A stretch of 64,000 nt of DNA from Paralichthys olivaceus (taxonomy: Eukaryota; Chordata; Actinopteri; Pleuronectiformes; Paralichthyidae): positions 11,481,001 through 11,545,000 of the forward strand of contig NC_091111.1 of assembly GCF_024713975.1 (NCBI RefSeq). Reading direction: 5' to 3'. The notes beneath the pieces were generated by a model. That model did not search any database, had not been told where the DNA came from, and saw only the letters and a list, made by a program, of their open reading frames with translations. Positions within the stretch are counted from its first letter, which is position 1. Every line of letters starts with the position of its first letter. Below, one piece after another: positions 25,560 to 37,256 of this stretch. The translations under genes and the position numbers were made by a program.

Positions 25560-26000
25560 TGGTGCAGTTTATTGGCCCCCATATTCAAGCATCATTCCCA
25601 CACCCTAAATCAGCTCCCATGAAAATGAAAGGGGGTTTGGATTTGCTATATTTAGGTTTCAGATGACCTCACAGATCCACTGAAGTGAGAGGGATGCATG
25701 GTGAATAGAAAAGAGGGGAGGGGGTACTCGCACCGCTTCCCGGCACTGGCAGCCCCCTCTGGGCTTATTTACCGGCACATCATTAGGTGGTCGACTTCAG
25801 CCCCCTTTTATGTACCCCACTGCCTGCGTGCGTGTTGGCTCAGGGGTTCAAAGGTCGGACATAACAAGTGCAGACGACCCCCCCACAGTACAGACTTCAA
25901 AAACACTTGTTTTCATCTGAGTAACTTGAGCGTGAATAGACAGAACAGAGAGGAGGTTATTTTTAGGCGCAGTGACATCAGCTCAGCATTCAAAGTTCAT
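25560..26000. promoter_or_regulatory. Candidate enhancer with MEF2 site
   Basis: Contains a perfect MEF2 consensus CTATATTTAG (25646-25655) and a GTGACATCAGC CRE/AP-1-like site near 25972, in relatively unique sequence between the two fos genes. No gene is seen. Enhancer function is inferred from motifs and position. Confidence 0.35.
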
Positions 26001-26344
26001 GCTAAGTAGGCAAGTAGATCGTGTATTATCGTAATTGTGATCTTGAATAACAGCACTGCTGCTGCTGCATGTGGCCTAATGGACTGGACTCAATGGATCT
26101 GATTCAGAGACTTATCTTCAAAAAGATTAGTTTTAACATGCAACACATCAAACTCAAAGTGAAATAAACCTAATAAGAATAAATAAAGTCAACTTATAGT
26201 AGAGTGTGAGTGTTACAGTACTTTTCCCAAAATATCATTTTTTTCCTCCTAATACCTGCAATACTTTATCTGTTGCTTGATATATGCATATTTATGTATA
26301 TGTATATAAAAGAGTGTGCGTAAACATTTTGAAATATACAAAAT

Positions 26345-26445
26345 ACGTGCAGCTCGATCACTCTCAGTGTTTCTGCACAGACACCAACATATCTGTGTCT
26401 GACCCCCACGTATTTTGGTATGTCTGCAGCAAAGGGGAATAAAAT
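26345..26445 (+). repeat. 101-bp duplicated element, copy A
   Basis: Aligns without gaps to 31915-32015 in the same orientation, with six mismatches by eye (about 94% identity). The match begins at ACGTGCAGCTCGATCA and ends just after GGAATA. The flanks do not match, and no terminal inverted repeat or poly-A tail is visible. Confidence 0.85.
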
Positions 26446-26839
26446 CTGATATTTATTAGTATTTATATTTATATTCTTTCTATTTTTAAATATCTCATTG
26501 TCTGTCTGTCTGTCTTCCTGTCTTCCTGTCTATCTATCTGTCTGTGTATCATCATGTTCTAAATCGAGTTTACCATGTGGCCTCTACCTGCTAATTATTG
26601 ACCCGTGTTGTATTTATACTCTGCTGTGTGTGTATTGTTGCATCACAGAGTCAGAGTGTTCAGTACAGTGGCTCAGTGGTAGTGAAGCGGCTCTTCTTTC
26701 CAACCAGTCAAACAAAAACACTCAAACATTGAGTCCACGTTTTGTTTGGTGTCCTGTTTCATTCCGCTGCTCCGCACAGAGACGAGAGAACAGACAGAGC
26801 TCTCACTACACCCCTCTTCACCGGAACCCAGACGTGTCT

Positions 26840-27015
26840 AGACGTCCGCTGACGTAATGACGTCGGGTGTGTGTGCGGTAGGGCGACGCTGCGCGGCCGG
26901 TTTTCTGTTTTTCGTTGCCGAGTGATTCCTCACTGCAAAAACAAGCGATCTTTGTTGCTATGCAAATCAAGGACGTCACTGACGCGAAGGGGTGGAGTGT
27001 TGCTAGGGCAACCAG
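26840..27015. promoter_or_regulatory. CpG-rich CRE/octamer/RFX cluster between the fos genes
   Basis: Within 170 bases: TGACGTAA (26850-26857), directly followed by TGACGTCG (26858-26865); an octamer ATGCAAAT (26960-26967); GACGTCAC (26972-26979); and an X-box-like palindrome GTTGCTAGGGCAAC (26999-27012). CpG-rich against an AT-rich background, about 2 kb upstream of the plus-strand fos start. Strong candidate for an activity-dependent fos enhancer; inference only. Confidence 0.55.
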
Positions 27016-27059
27016 GAATGTTAAACAAAACACGAGCGCGGGAAAGAGAGCTTTAACCT

Positions 27060-28660
27060 ACATTGATGCACCTTCACACAATAACCCTGTTATTTATCTG
27101 TATATCTGTGCTGACATGTTGTCCCAGCCAACACACCTTACACTGTTTATCTTTATTCATGTTAACAACACACATTAAACCGCAGCATGCAACACGTTGT
27201 AATTACACTACTTCTAATTGATCCAATAGAATTTACAAAAACAACAATACAAATATGTTATCATAATTATCATAATAATAATAATAATAAAATCTTACTG
27301 TCGTAGCTTTTTCCATTTGTTCTGTCCTCCCTCCATTTAAATGAATTAACAACAAAGAAACTATAGCATCAACACATTGACATCAGTAAAACTAACATGG
27401 GGTCCTTGTGTTAGTCCTAAAAGTCCTACTTTTTTATTCTTTTATCTTAATCTGGGTGCGTATTGCAATGGAAATACTGTCGTGTACATGTTGTAAAGAC
27501 ATTTAGAAAATCAGTTGAACATCAATTTAAAGATCAATGTAAAGTGTGATGTGTCCAGCTGCATTTCAGGTTTTTCTACAGCTAGGGAGAGGTGTGAGGA
27601 TTCCCCCTGCCACAGTCTGATAGGGGGAACACCTCACTGGACGAACTCAAACACTGCTGAAAGGAGGAGAAATTGCTAACTGCTGTTGTGGAAAAGTACA
27701 CCTCAGGAACCTGTTATCAGCTGGCTCTGCAACTGAACACACCCTTGCTTGGATTGCACACATCGGGTACAAGCACCGCCTGAAGGCATAGTACACACGC
27801 AACAGCGTCTGCTCTGTCATAAATTCATGGATAAACCTGCTTCATGTTTACATAAAGTTGTCTGGGTGTACCAATGAAACTTCATGCAAATCCCCCTCCA
27901 CAGCCCTCTGTACCATTTCTGGTAACTTTCTGTTAATGTCTAACATTGTTTTCTTTATCTATGTCTTTGAATATCTGTGTTTATTGCTGATAGATTTTAC
28001 TGTGTTATTATTTTCCACAAATCTTATTTCTAACATAATGCTTGTTTCCTTTGCTATGGTTGTAAAGCACTTTGTCTCAACTCCATGTTGTTTCTAGAAC
28101 AGAATAGAAGTCTAAGTCACAGCTCCGGCAAAAAAAAATACACAACAGATATACATAAACACAGATTACAGGCAATTAAAATGGTACAAACGCATACAAA
28201 ATAAACAGTAGAGTCGTTCCGGGAGGAGTTACATATTTATCATCTTAGCTAAACCTGCGTTGATTAGTTCTTATTTTTCACTTTAATTCCAACACTAATC
28301 GTGTAAAATGTGCCAAATTAAAAACTTTGAATCTGCAAACACCAGACCAATTGACTTTAAACCTGATTCACCCTGCAAAAGTTGTCTCAAACCATGTTAT
28401 GCACTTAGCAATAAAAAGGCCTCAAAGCCTATATAAGTAAAAGGGATATAATTATTGATACAAGCTAAAACATATATGTTAAAGAACAGTCATATACATC
28501 AGGAGTGCTGAAGTGTGTGGTTGATTGCGTGTGTTAGTCACACTTTGCCTCAGAGCAGACACATTGGCATGTCCGAATCTATCCTGTGGTGTGTAGGATG
28601 TACTTCTGCTGACCATTATCATCCCAGTTCTTTACTTTCTAACAACAGCCTGTGTTTGTT
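27060..28660. other. AT-rich spacer upstream of plus-strand fos
   Basis: No gene seen. At 27950-28095 there is a fragment resembling a LINE or SINE 3' tail ('GGTTGTAAAGCACTTTGTCT'). The rest is AT-rich sequence without recognisable features. Confidence 0.4.
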
Positions 28661-28669
28661 GTCTTCTTG

Positions 28670-29050
28670 CATAACGTCACGTCGCTGTCGGCCAATCCCG
28701 GAAGTTGCATTTCCCAGCAGGACCCGCCCCTATTACAGGATGCACCATATTTGGAAAATTACGTACTGGGGATCCCTTTTCTGGAACATTCCATTTCTCG
28801 GGGGTAAATTTGACAAATATTGTTAAATGCGCGGTTTATTATCTTGAAACGACAGAGGAACACAGCTCAAAGTTAATATTTAGGGGATTCAAATAATAAA
28901 AAAGCAATAGCTGGGAGCGTTGCTGCGTTTTCAACAGGGTTTTTGATGTTTGTCCTCCCCCCGGTGCTCGGTAAGGAGCACTCCCCTCTGCCGACGTCAT
29001 TGGGCCGGCTGCTCACAGACTATAAAGTCGCTGCGAGCCTGCAGAGTTGG
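28670..29050 (+). promoter_or_regulatory. fos: fos promoter with SRE, CRE and TATA box
   Basis: The order matches mammalian c-fos. An ETS site in ACAGGATG (28735-28742) lies against CArG box CCATATTTGG (28745-28754); CRE CGACGTCA (28992-28999) lies next to an ATTGG CCAAT box; and the TATA box TATAAAG is at 29021-29027. With a start near 29050 the SRE sits about 300 bases upstream, close to the roughly -310 of mammalian c-fos. A further ACGTCAC lies near 28674-28680. This predicts induction by serum/ERK through SRF-TCF and by cAMP/calcium through CREB. Confidence 0.85.
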
Positions 29051-29223
29051 CATTCAAACTTTCTGTAGCTGAGAGAAAAGAAAACAAACCGGGAGAAGAA
29101 CTTCAGACTTCAGAAACCTGCCAAAGGGATTTCCTCATTTCAACTCCACACAGCACTACTGCGGCAGATTTGTCTGGATCTTCCTACTTGTTGTTCATTT
29201 GAATTTGTATTTCCCTGGGAACC

Positions 29224-31021
<1,798 letters not shown>

Positions 31022-31560
31022 AGACTCTTCCAAAAAACAATTATACTTCCTATCAAGCACATTGTTTTGAGATAGATGTGCAGATCACAGGGCTATGGAT
31101 TGGACTCGTACCAGGCAGCAAATTATTTATGATTTGATTTGCCTTCATCTATACTTGCCTAATACACCAATGTAGCAAGTTAAAAAGCATGTTTTAACTA
31201 TTACCACCTAGTAATTTTATGAGTTAATATATGATTTTATGGTGCTAGATAACAAGAGTTGTTGTAGTATCGATGTGTTTTCTGAGCAATAGTTATTATT
31301 GATCCAGTTTGTTTTCTGGTTGATGGAATCTGGAGTTATTGTGAGCTGTTTGTGAAACTAAAAAAATTCTAAAAAACCTGACGTGCTTTGTCTTAACCCT
31401 GGTCTGAGTGGTCTATCTTTGAGTAAATGGAAGTTTTCTGTGAAAACATTAGTGCTTTTAATTTATGAAATTTCAATTTATTTTTTTGTACTAAGAGCGA
31501 GAAAAAAATGAATGTTGTTTGTAAGAGATGTAAATAAAATATAGTGATATTCAAATTCAG
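31022..31560 (+). other. fos: fos 3' UTR with AU-rich elements and poly(A) signal
   Basis: AT-rich, with several ATTTA pentamers (near 31123, 31459 and 31476) as in c-fos AU-rich destabilising elements, ending with AATAAA at 31533-31538. This predicts a short-lived mRNA of about 540 bases of 3' UTR. Confidence 0.7.
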
Positions 31561-31844
31561 CAACTCTCTTCTGTTTGAATCTGTGGCTCTCCTCTCATTA
31601 CACACACACACATACAGTATATGTGTATATGTGTATATGTATATATATATTATATACAGCCCCAGTGGTGTACATCACACAATTATAATAGCCTCTAAAA
31701 TTAGCCTCCGTGGAGGCATAGAAGTATTTTTCCTGCACCTTCACTGGCTCTATTTATTGTTCCGTCTGTTGCCAAGGTTAACTATACGTCAGGGCTCTTA
31801 CGTCAGTGCGTTCTTTCCATTTTTTTCAACTCGCAAACCCAGCG

Positions 31845-31880
31845 CGATGACGTTGTGCTTCCTCTGCCCATATTTGGAGC
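31845..31880 (+). promoter_or_regulatory. Downstream SRE/CRE cluster
   Basis: TGACGTTG (31848-31855), an ETS-type CTTCCT (31858-31863) and a perfect CArG box CCATATTTGG (31868-31877) lie within 30 bases, about 300 bases past the fos poly(A) signal. The CArG sequence equals that of the fos promoter. Mouse Fos is known to have downstream activity-regulated enhancers; equivalence is inference. Confidence 0.5.
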
Positions 31881-31914
31881 GTGAAGTGGGCTTGGCTTGC
31901 TGCGGGTGTGTGAG

Positions 31915-32015
31915 ACGTGCAGCTCGATCAGTCTCACTGTTTCTGCACAGACACCAACATGTCTGTGTCTGACCCTCACGTATTTTGGTATGTCTGCAGC
32001 AAAGAGGAATAGAAT
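31915..32015 (+). repeat. 101-bp duplicated element, copy B
   Basis: Near-identical partner of 26345-26445 (six mismatches), starting 37 bases after the downstream CArG box. Contains three GTCTG cores and a CAGACAC/GTGTCTG inverted pair. Confidence 0.85.
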
Positions 32016-32489
32016 GTATTTCCTGCATGCCTGTAATCGAGGTGGTGTGTTTATTCTCTCCGCAGAGACAACGTCTGCACACATGTGGCTGGTTGTACAA
32101 GAGAATCCCCGACCAGCGTCTGCACTGGTTTCATTTGCCTCTGTGATCTCTGAATATCACTTCCCACGTGAAACCCTGTGTCCTCAGTAATAATGCATGA
32201 CAGGCACAGACAGCACAGTCTGGACTCAACAAACATTCGCCGTTCTTGCAAATGGACGAGAACAAGCAGCCAGCTGGAGCAGAGGTGTAAAGACGTCAAC
32301 ATCACATCAGAATGTCTCGTTTGATGAAGAGGTCACATGGAAAAATATCATTTGGAAGGTGGTGATCTAGAAACAGGAGTCTCAAATAGTCTAGCTATGT
32401 TATATTTTTTGTATTGGTTGCTACTGCAGTAATGATACCTCCTTAAATTCAATCACGCTGCTTCAAATTCACACACTCACAGATATCAG

Positions 32490-32735
32490 CTCATTAAATG
32501 TGCCTGATTTCTTTCACCGAGATCCATGAACTATTCCATGAGAAATCAAGGAAAATGTTGGATTAAATGCCCACTGTTAAAGAACAGAAAAGAACATTTC
32601 TGGATCCACACCTAAATTGAATGAACTCTTCTCTACACCATACTACACCATTCCACCAAGTTTAATCGTAATCCGTCTTGTAGTTTTTGTATATTCTCGC
32701 TCAAAATCAAACAAATCAACAACCAGACGTTAGCT
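32490..32735 (-). mobile_element. Dispersed teleost repeat, reverse copy
   Basis: On the minus strand it shows the order expected for this family: 'AAAAACTACAAGACGG', 'AAACTTGGTGGAATGG', 'GTGGATCCAGAAAT', 'TTTAACAGTG', 'TGATTTCTCATGGAATA'. Neither end is preserved. Confidence 0.6.
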
Positions 32736-32739
32736 CCTT

Positions 32740-35700
32740 GGTTTAGGTAATTAACAATAAATGTCTGATGAGTTGTTCAACTCTTTTTACCCAGAACCAT
32801 ATAATGAACTCATGATGCACCATTTTATATGAGACAGTTTATTGACCTTTATTTAATGGCTTGAGCGATAAGGCCGATTTAAACCATCAAGGTAGTTTCA
32901 AAATGCCTGTTGCTTCTGCTGTTTTAATGGCAGCGCATAAAAAAACTAAGTGAACACAACTCTTCTTCTTCACCTTGACATCTTAATTATTGAGTTTTAA
33001 AAACCTAATTTAAGTGAAGGTTTTAACATTGTTTGGGTTCTTCATTTCAACTTGTATCCTCAGGTATATGTGAGGTTAATCCTGTAAGTTACACGCATCC
33101 GTCTATGTGTGTACACTTATGTAAACATGTTTCTTCCATCTTTTCTCAACAAAAAAGTGTGATTCAGAAGAAATATCTGCAAACATGCAGACATCACTAA
33201 CACAGTAGTCATATAATTTCATATTAAACTAAATTACGTTGTTGCTAACCACTTATGAGCTGATTTCATGATTTGGCCGTTTGAAATACACTTGGCAGAA
33301 TTTTTCACCTATTTTGTGATTCAAGAGAAAAATCCTCCCAGCCACTCCCTTCTACTTGTCATTACTTTACCTCACTGGCTCATGTCAACTTCTATCAACA
33401 TTGCATCATATAAAGATGAATTTGATAATAGATTGCTTCATGGTTTTACACAGGGAGTGTTTGCGGGTGTGAGGTCCAGGTATTACTCATGTTGTGAGGA
33501 CCTAAAACTGTTTCCACAGTGGCACAATGAGGGGAAAAAAACCGTTTTTAAGGTTAAGTTAGGGTTTGGGTTAGGTTTGGTGTGTGTGTGTGGGTGTGTG
33601 TGTGACTTCTGGATGGAAGTCAATCATCTTGCAATAACTGACATTCTGACGTTGGTGCCCTCCCAGTGGACACACCCTTTTTGTGCAACACAGCCTGGAT
33701 ATCAGTCCTTGTCACTCTGCTTCCTGTTGACCCACTCTTCCAGAGAACTTCGAAATCAAGAGATTCAAATATTTGATAGAATTTAAAGAATTCACGTTAC
33801 ACTAGAACAAAGCTGCCTCCTTTGTTAGGATTTAAACTGTTGTTTCATCAGCACTGTCGTGGTTGCATAACAGCTGAATTCTGAGTACCTGTCTTGTTTC
33901 CATTGCACTTAAGCAGAGACTCTTTTTCCTCAATAAAGCCTCTAAGTGCGACCATGCAGGGCCTAATAACTCTGTCTATTAATACCTTTCTCGCCGGCCA
34001 CAGGGAGATGGGGTAGCAGCAGAAATAGCAGGTGCCTATTGCTTCTTTTAACATCAGCATCAACAGCAGTAAAATTAGACCACTATGACGCCAACCTGCG
34101 TCGTTGCTGCGACCCAGGGGAGGAACCAGGCAGCAGCGTGCGCCTGATAGAAAGAGAGGAGGAAACTGAAGCGAGAGGAGAGAGTGGGAGGAAGAAGAGA
34201 AGATGATGTGTGTATGAGGGAAGCAGGGAGAGAAGGAGGCAGACAGACAGAAACAGAGAGAGAGAGAGAGAGAGATCCTCCCCAGGTCTAATTGTGAGCA
34301 CAGTGATGATGAAACAGGCAAGTTCGCCTCAGTGCCACGACGACGAGGAGTCAGTCTGGCTCGGCTCCATATTCACAGAGAGTCAATCCCCTGGTACCTT
34401 TTCTTTTGTCGAGACATGAATACAGAAGATTTAGGAAACCCAATTTTTTCCCATGTGGCCGAGAGTGATAGAGTCATACTGTGATGCTAAATTACACTCT
34501 GTCTATATTCTATTGTACATCTGTTCTTATATGTTCCTTTCAGTGTTTGACCATCATGAGTGACTCCATCTGACACAGTATCCTGTAAAACAGGGTTTCT
34601 ACTGCACCCTCTGTGTGTTCATGTGTCACAAATCAGTCTTGTGTTTAACATCAGTCTGGCTGATAAGTATAGTGAAATTTCTGCTTTAGAATTGCACGTA
34701 GAAGTGATATCAAGTGTAAGTCAGAGAGTGACAGTTACAGGGTGTGTTGACACTTGTGTCAGACAACACACACACACACACACACACACAATGCTGAACC
34801 AGTGCCCAGAAGAGATTAAAAGGTTAGTCAATCAATTGTTGCATCATTAAAGCAGTTTTACAAGAAGCTTCCGGTCTGCGTCTCATCACTTGAAATGTTT
34901 AATCCACTATGAATCTGTGAATGAAAAATGGTTTTAGACCTTGTAAGGTTTAAAAGACAGTTGTGATTTTATATTTCAGTGTATTTAAAGCATGTGAAAA
35001 TGCAGATTAGACACAATTACTGTTAATGAATGTCAAGTTTTGTGGATTTTATTTTTAGTCTGTAGCATGGAGGAGTGCGCAGCACACTATTTTTAAGAGG
35101 TTTTTTGAAGCACTAGGCAACAATACTTGAGGGATTACTCCATCCAATAATTACTGTTCACTTACCGTCAGACTCCCCAGTCAGCGGCATGTTCTCGTCT
35201 CATCTCATAGGATCAGGAACAAGGATGTTTCCCTGGAAACCGGACGGCCCTATCATCTGTAATTGGGTAATCCTCGAGCTGCTGACAGAAAAATAATAGC
35301 TTTTGGGATTTTCAAAAAGACCCCAGCCAACACAAAGTATGATATGTCTGTTTCATAATCCAGATTTACCAGTCACACATAATGGATGGATACTATGCAA
35401 TTATGGTGATATTAAAGACAGATGAAAATCTATAAATATCACCGAGCAATGAGAAGTTGAGAACGGAACAAATAGATTTCTAATATAACAGGAGCAGTAA
35501 TCACATACTTTTATTGGACCAGGTTTGAAATATGTACAATAATAGAAGTTTATCAATCCTTCATCACTCAGCTACAGTTTGTTTGCTGTCAAATAGAGTT
35601 GACAAGGCAAACAGCAGAATTGTGTCTAAATAAAAAACACACAGTCATAAAGAACATGGCTCCCTCACTAGAGTCAAGATCCTGCAAAAGAGCAACTTAA

Positions 35701-37085
35701 CACTTTATCCTTCATTTAAAAAAGGTATTTTACTATCACAACTCCCTAGTTAAATTAAGTTTTGTTTAATAGGTCGAAGCCATTGAATGACATTGAACTT
35801 CCATGGTTCTGGGTTTGAACCTGCCAGGTCAGGGCCTTGTTGTGCCTGTATGGGTTCAGTCTTCCTCCTGAGGACATGCATGTTGGAAGAACTGGAGACT
35901 GTGAATGTGAGTGTGGATGATCGGTTGTCTCTTTGTGTCGGCCCTGTCATGGTCTGGCAATATATCCTTGGTCTGCTGGGATTGGCTCAAGCCTGAGACC
36001 CTCAAACAATACGAGGTATAGATAATGGATGGACAAACTTCCATGTTAAAGCAATTCTTCCCACACTGTGCCACACACATGCTAAGCTTAGTCTAAAGAA
36101 CAGAACCAGTTTGACCCACTAGATGGCCCCAGGTCCCTTATGTGCGGTCATCTATGTTATGAACCTTGAATATAATCAAACCAGAAGCTTTGCTCTACTA
36201 ACAGGAGTGTTGCATTTTTACCAAAGTTATATTGTGAAATTATCTTCAGTTCCTGTCTGTTAGAAATGTATTGACGTAACGCCTGTTGCATGCTGGAGTC
36301 TTGCAAAATCTTGAGCTTTCCTTTTCTTTTGGGCAGTTCAGGTTTCATGTGAAACATTTCTAACCTTTTGACAAAGCTAAAAAAAAACCTTCTCATGTAT
36401 CTAAACATTAATCGGTAAACCCTCCATTTCTTTATGATGTTTCTTTCCACTGCATCAATTGACTGTTTGCACTGTGTGCTGTCCAGCTCTGCTGCATATG
36501 ATGATGCAACATTGTTGTACATGTGAAAAGTAACATTTATAATAATAATAATTATAGTAATAATAAACTGTATTTGTAAAGTACCATTAAAAACTGAGTT
36601 TACAAAGTGCTTTGACAGCAAAGCAATACAGGAAATATAACAGTCGGCCGGATGAAATGTGACAAGAAAGCCAGACAACAATGTTGAGGTGGTAAAAGTA
36701 GTGTTGGAATTCAAAAACAATAAAAGAACAATAAAAATAGATCAATAAATAAAATGAAAGGTGATAAAAACCAATAAAAGATGATAAGAAAAAGAAGATA
36801 GAAAGATGATATCACATGAAACAAGACTATAAAATATTTTTTTTACAATTGACAATCTTTCATCATTTTGTGTCTTGTATAAACATGAGGTCAGATTGTC
36901 CCAGGTTAATATATTGTTTTCCCTTCTCTAATATCACAAGCATCGTTGTGTTTTGCAGCAGACGCCTGAACCTCACAGCTCAGAACGTGTCGCTGTATTT
37001 ATTTACCCTGAAGGTTTGAGTCACACTGCAGGTCAAAGCTGATCTAAAGTGTAAAACCTGCCACACGTGCACACAAACAGGTTTT
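32740..37085. other. Intergenic spacer between fos and tmed10
   Basis: No gene supported. It contains a repeat fragment with 'GTGAGGACC' and 'AGGTTAAGTTAGGGTTTGGG' (about 33440-33600), GA and CA microsatellites (34255-34275, 34769-34790), a SINE (35785-36033) and an AT-rich repeat fragment with 'TTTACAAAGTGCTTTGACA' (about 36535-36720). The remainder is featureless to me. Confidence 0.5.
35785..36033 (+). mobile_element. tRNA-derived SINE, degenerate copy
   Basis: Has a pol III B-box-like GGGTTTGAACC (35811-35821), then the body common in fish SINEs: 'GACATGCATGTTGG', 'GTGAATGTGAGTGTG', 'GTGTCGGCCCTG', 'GGGATTGGCTCAAGCC' and an end of 'GATAATGGATGGA'. Probably related to V-SINE-type elements; the subfamily is not certain. 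Confidence 0.6.
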
Positions 37086-37089
37086 CACC

Positions 37090-37256
37090 AACAGTGTGAC
37101 CTCAGCATAACCTCAGGTCGGGCTGGTCGGACCGCAGCTCGTCCTCCAGACCGGCGGCGGCGCTGGATCGCTCTGCTGGGACCGGTAGTGTGAGTTGGAG
37201 CTCGGCATTAAGCTGCTGGCACGGGCTGGTTGGTCGCTCGGTTGACGGTAGTAGCC
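37090..37256 (+). promoter_or_regulatory. tmed10: tmed10 promoter and 5' UTR
   Basis: GC- and CpG-rich, TATA-less sequence directly upstream of the start codon, as expected of a housekeeping gene. The Kozak context GTAGCCATGG is strong. Exact start not determinable. Confidence 0.55.

Noticed and set aside
33550-33580. Telomere-like GGGTTTGGGTTAGG string
   Set aside because: Only a few irregular units inside a dispersed fish repeat that also occurs near 53.0 kb; not an interstitial telomere array.
33268-33786. 172-codon plus-strand open frame
   Set aside because: Crosses a dispersed repeat and a TG-rich run, with no domain; chance frame.
36157-36720. 187-codon minus-strand open frame
   Set aside because: No recognisable domain or splice context, and its 5' half runs through an AT-rich dispersed repeat; chance frame.
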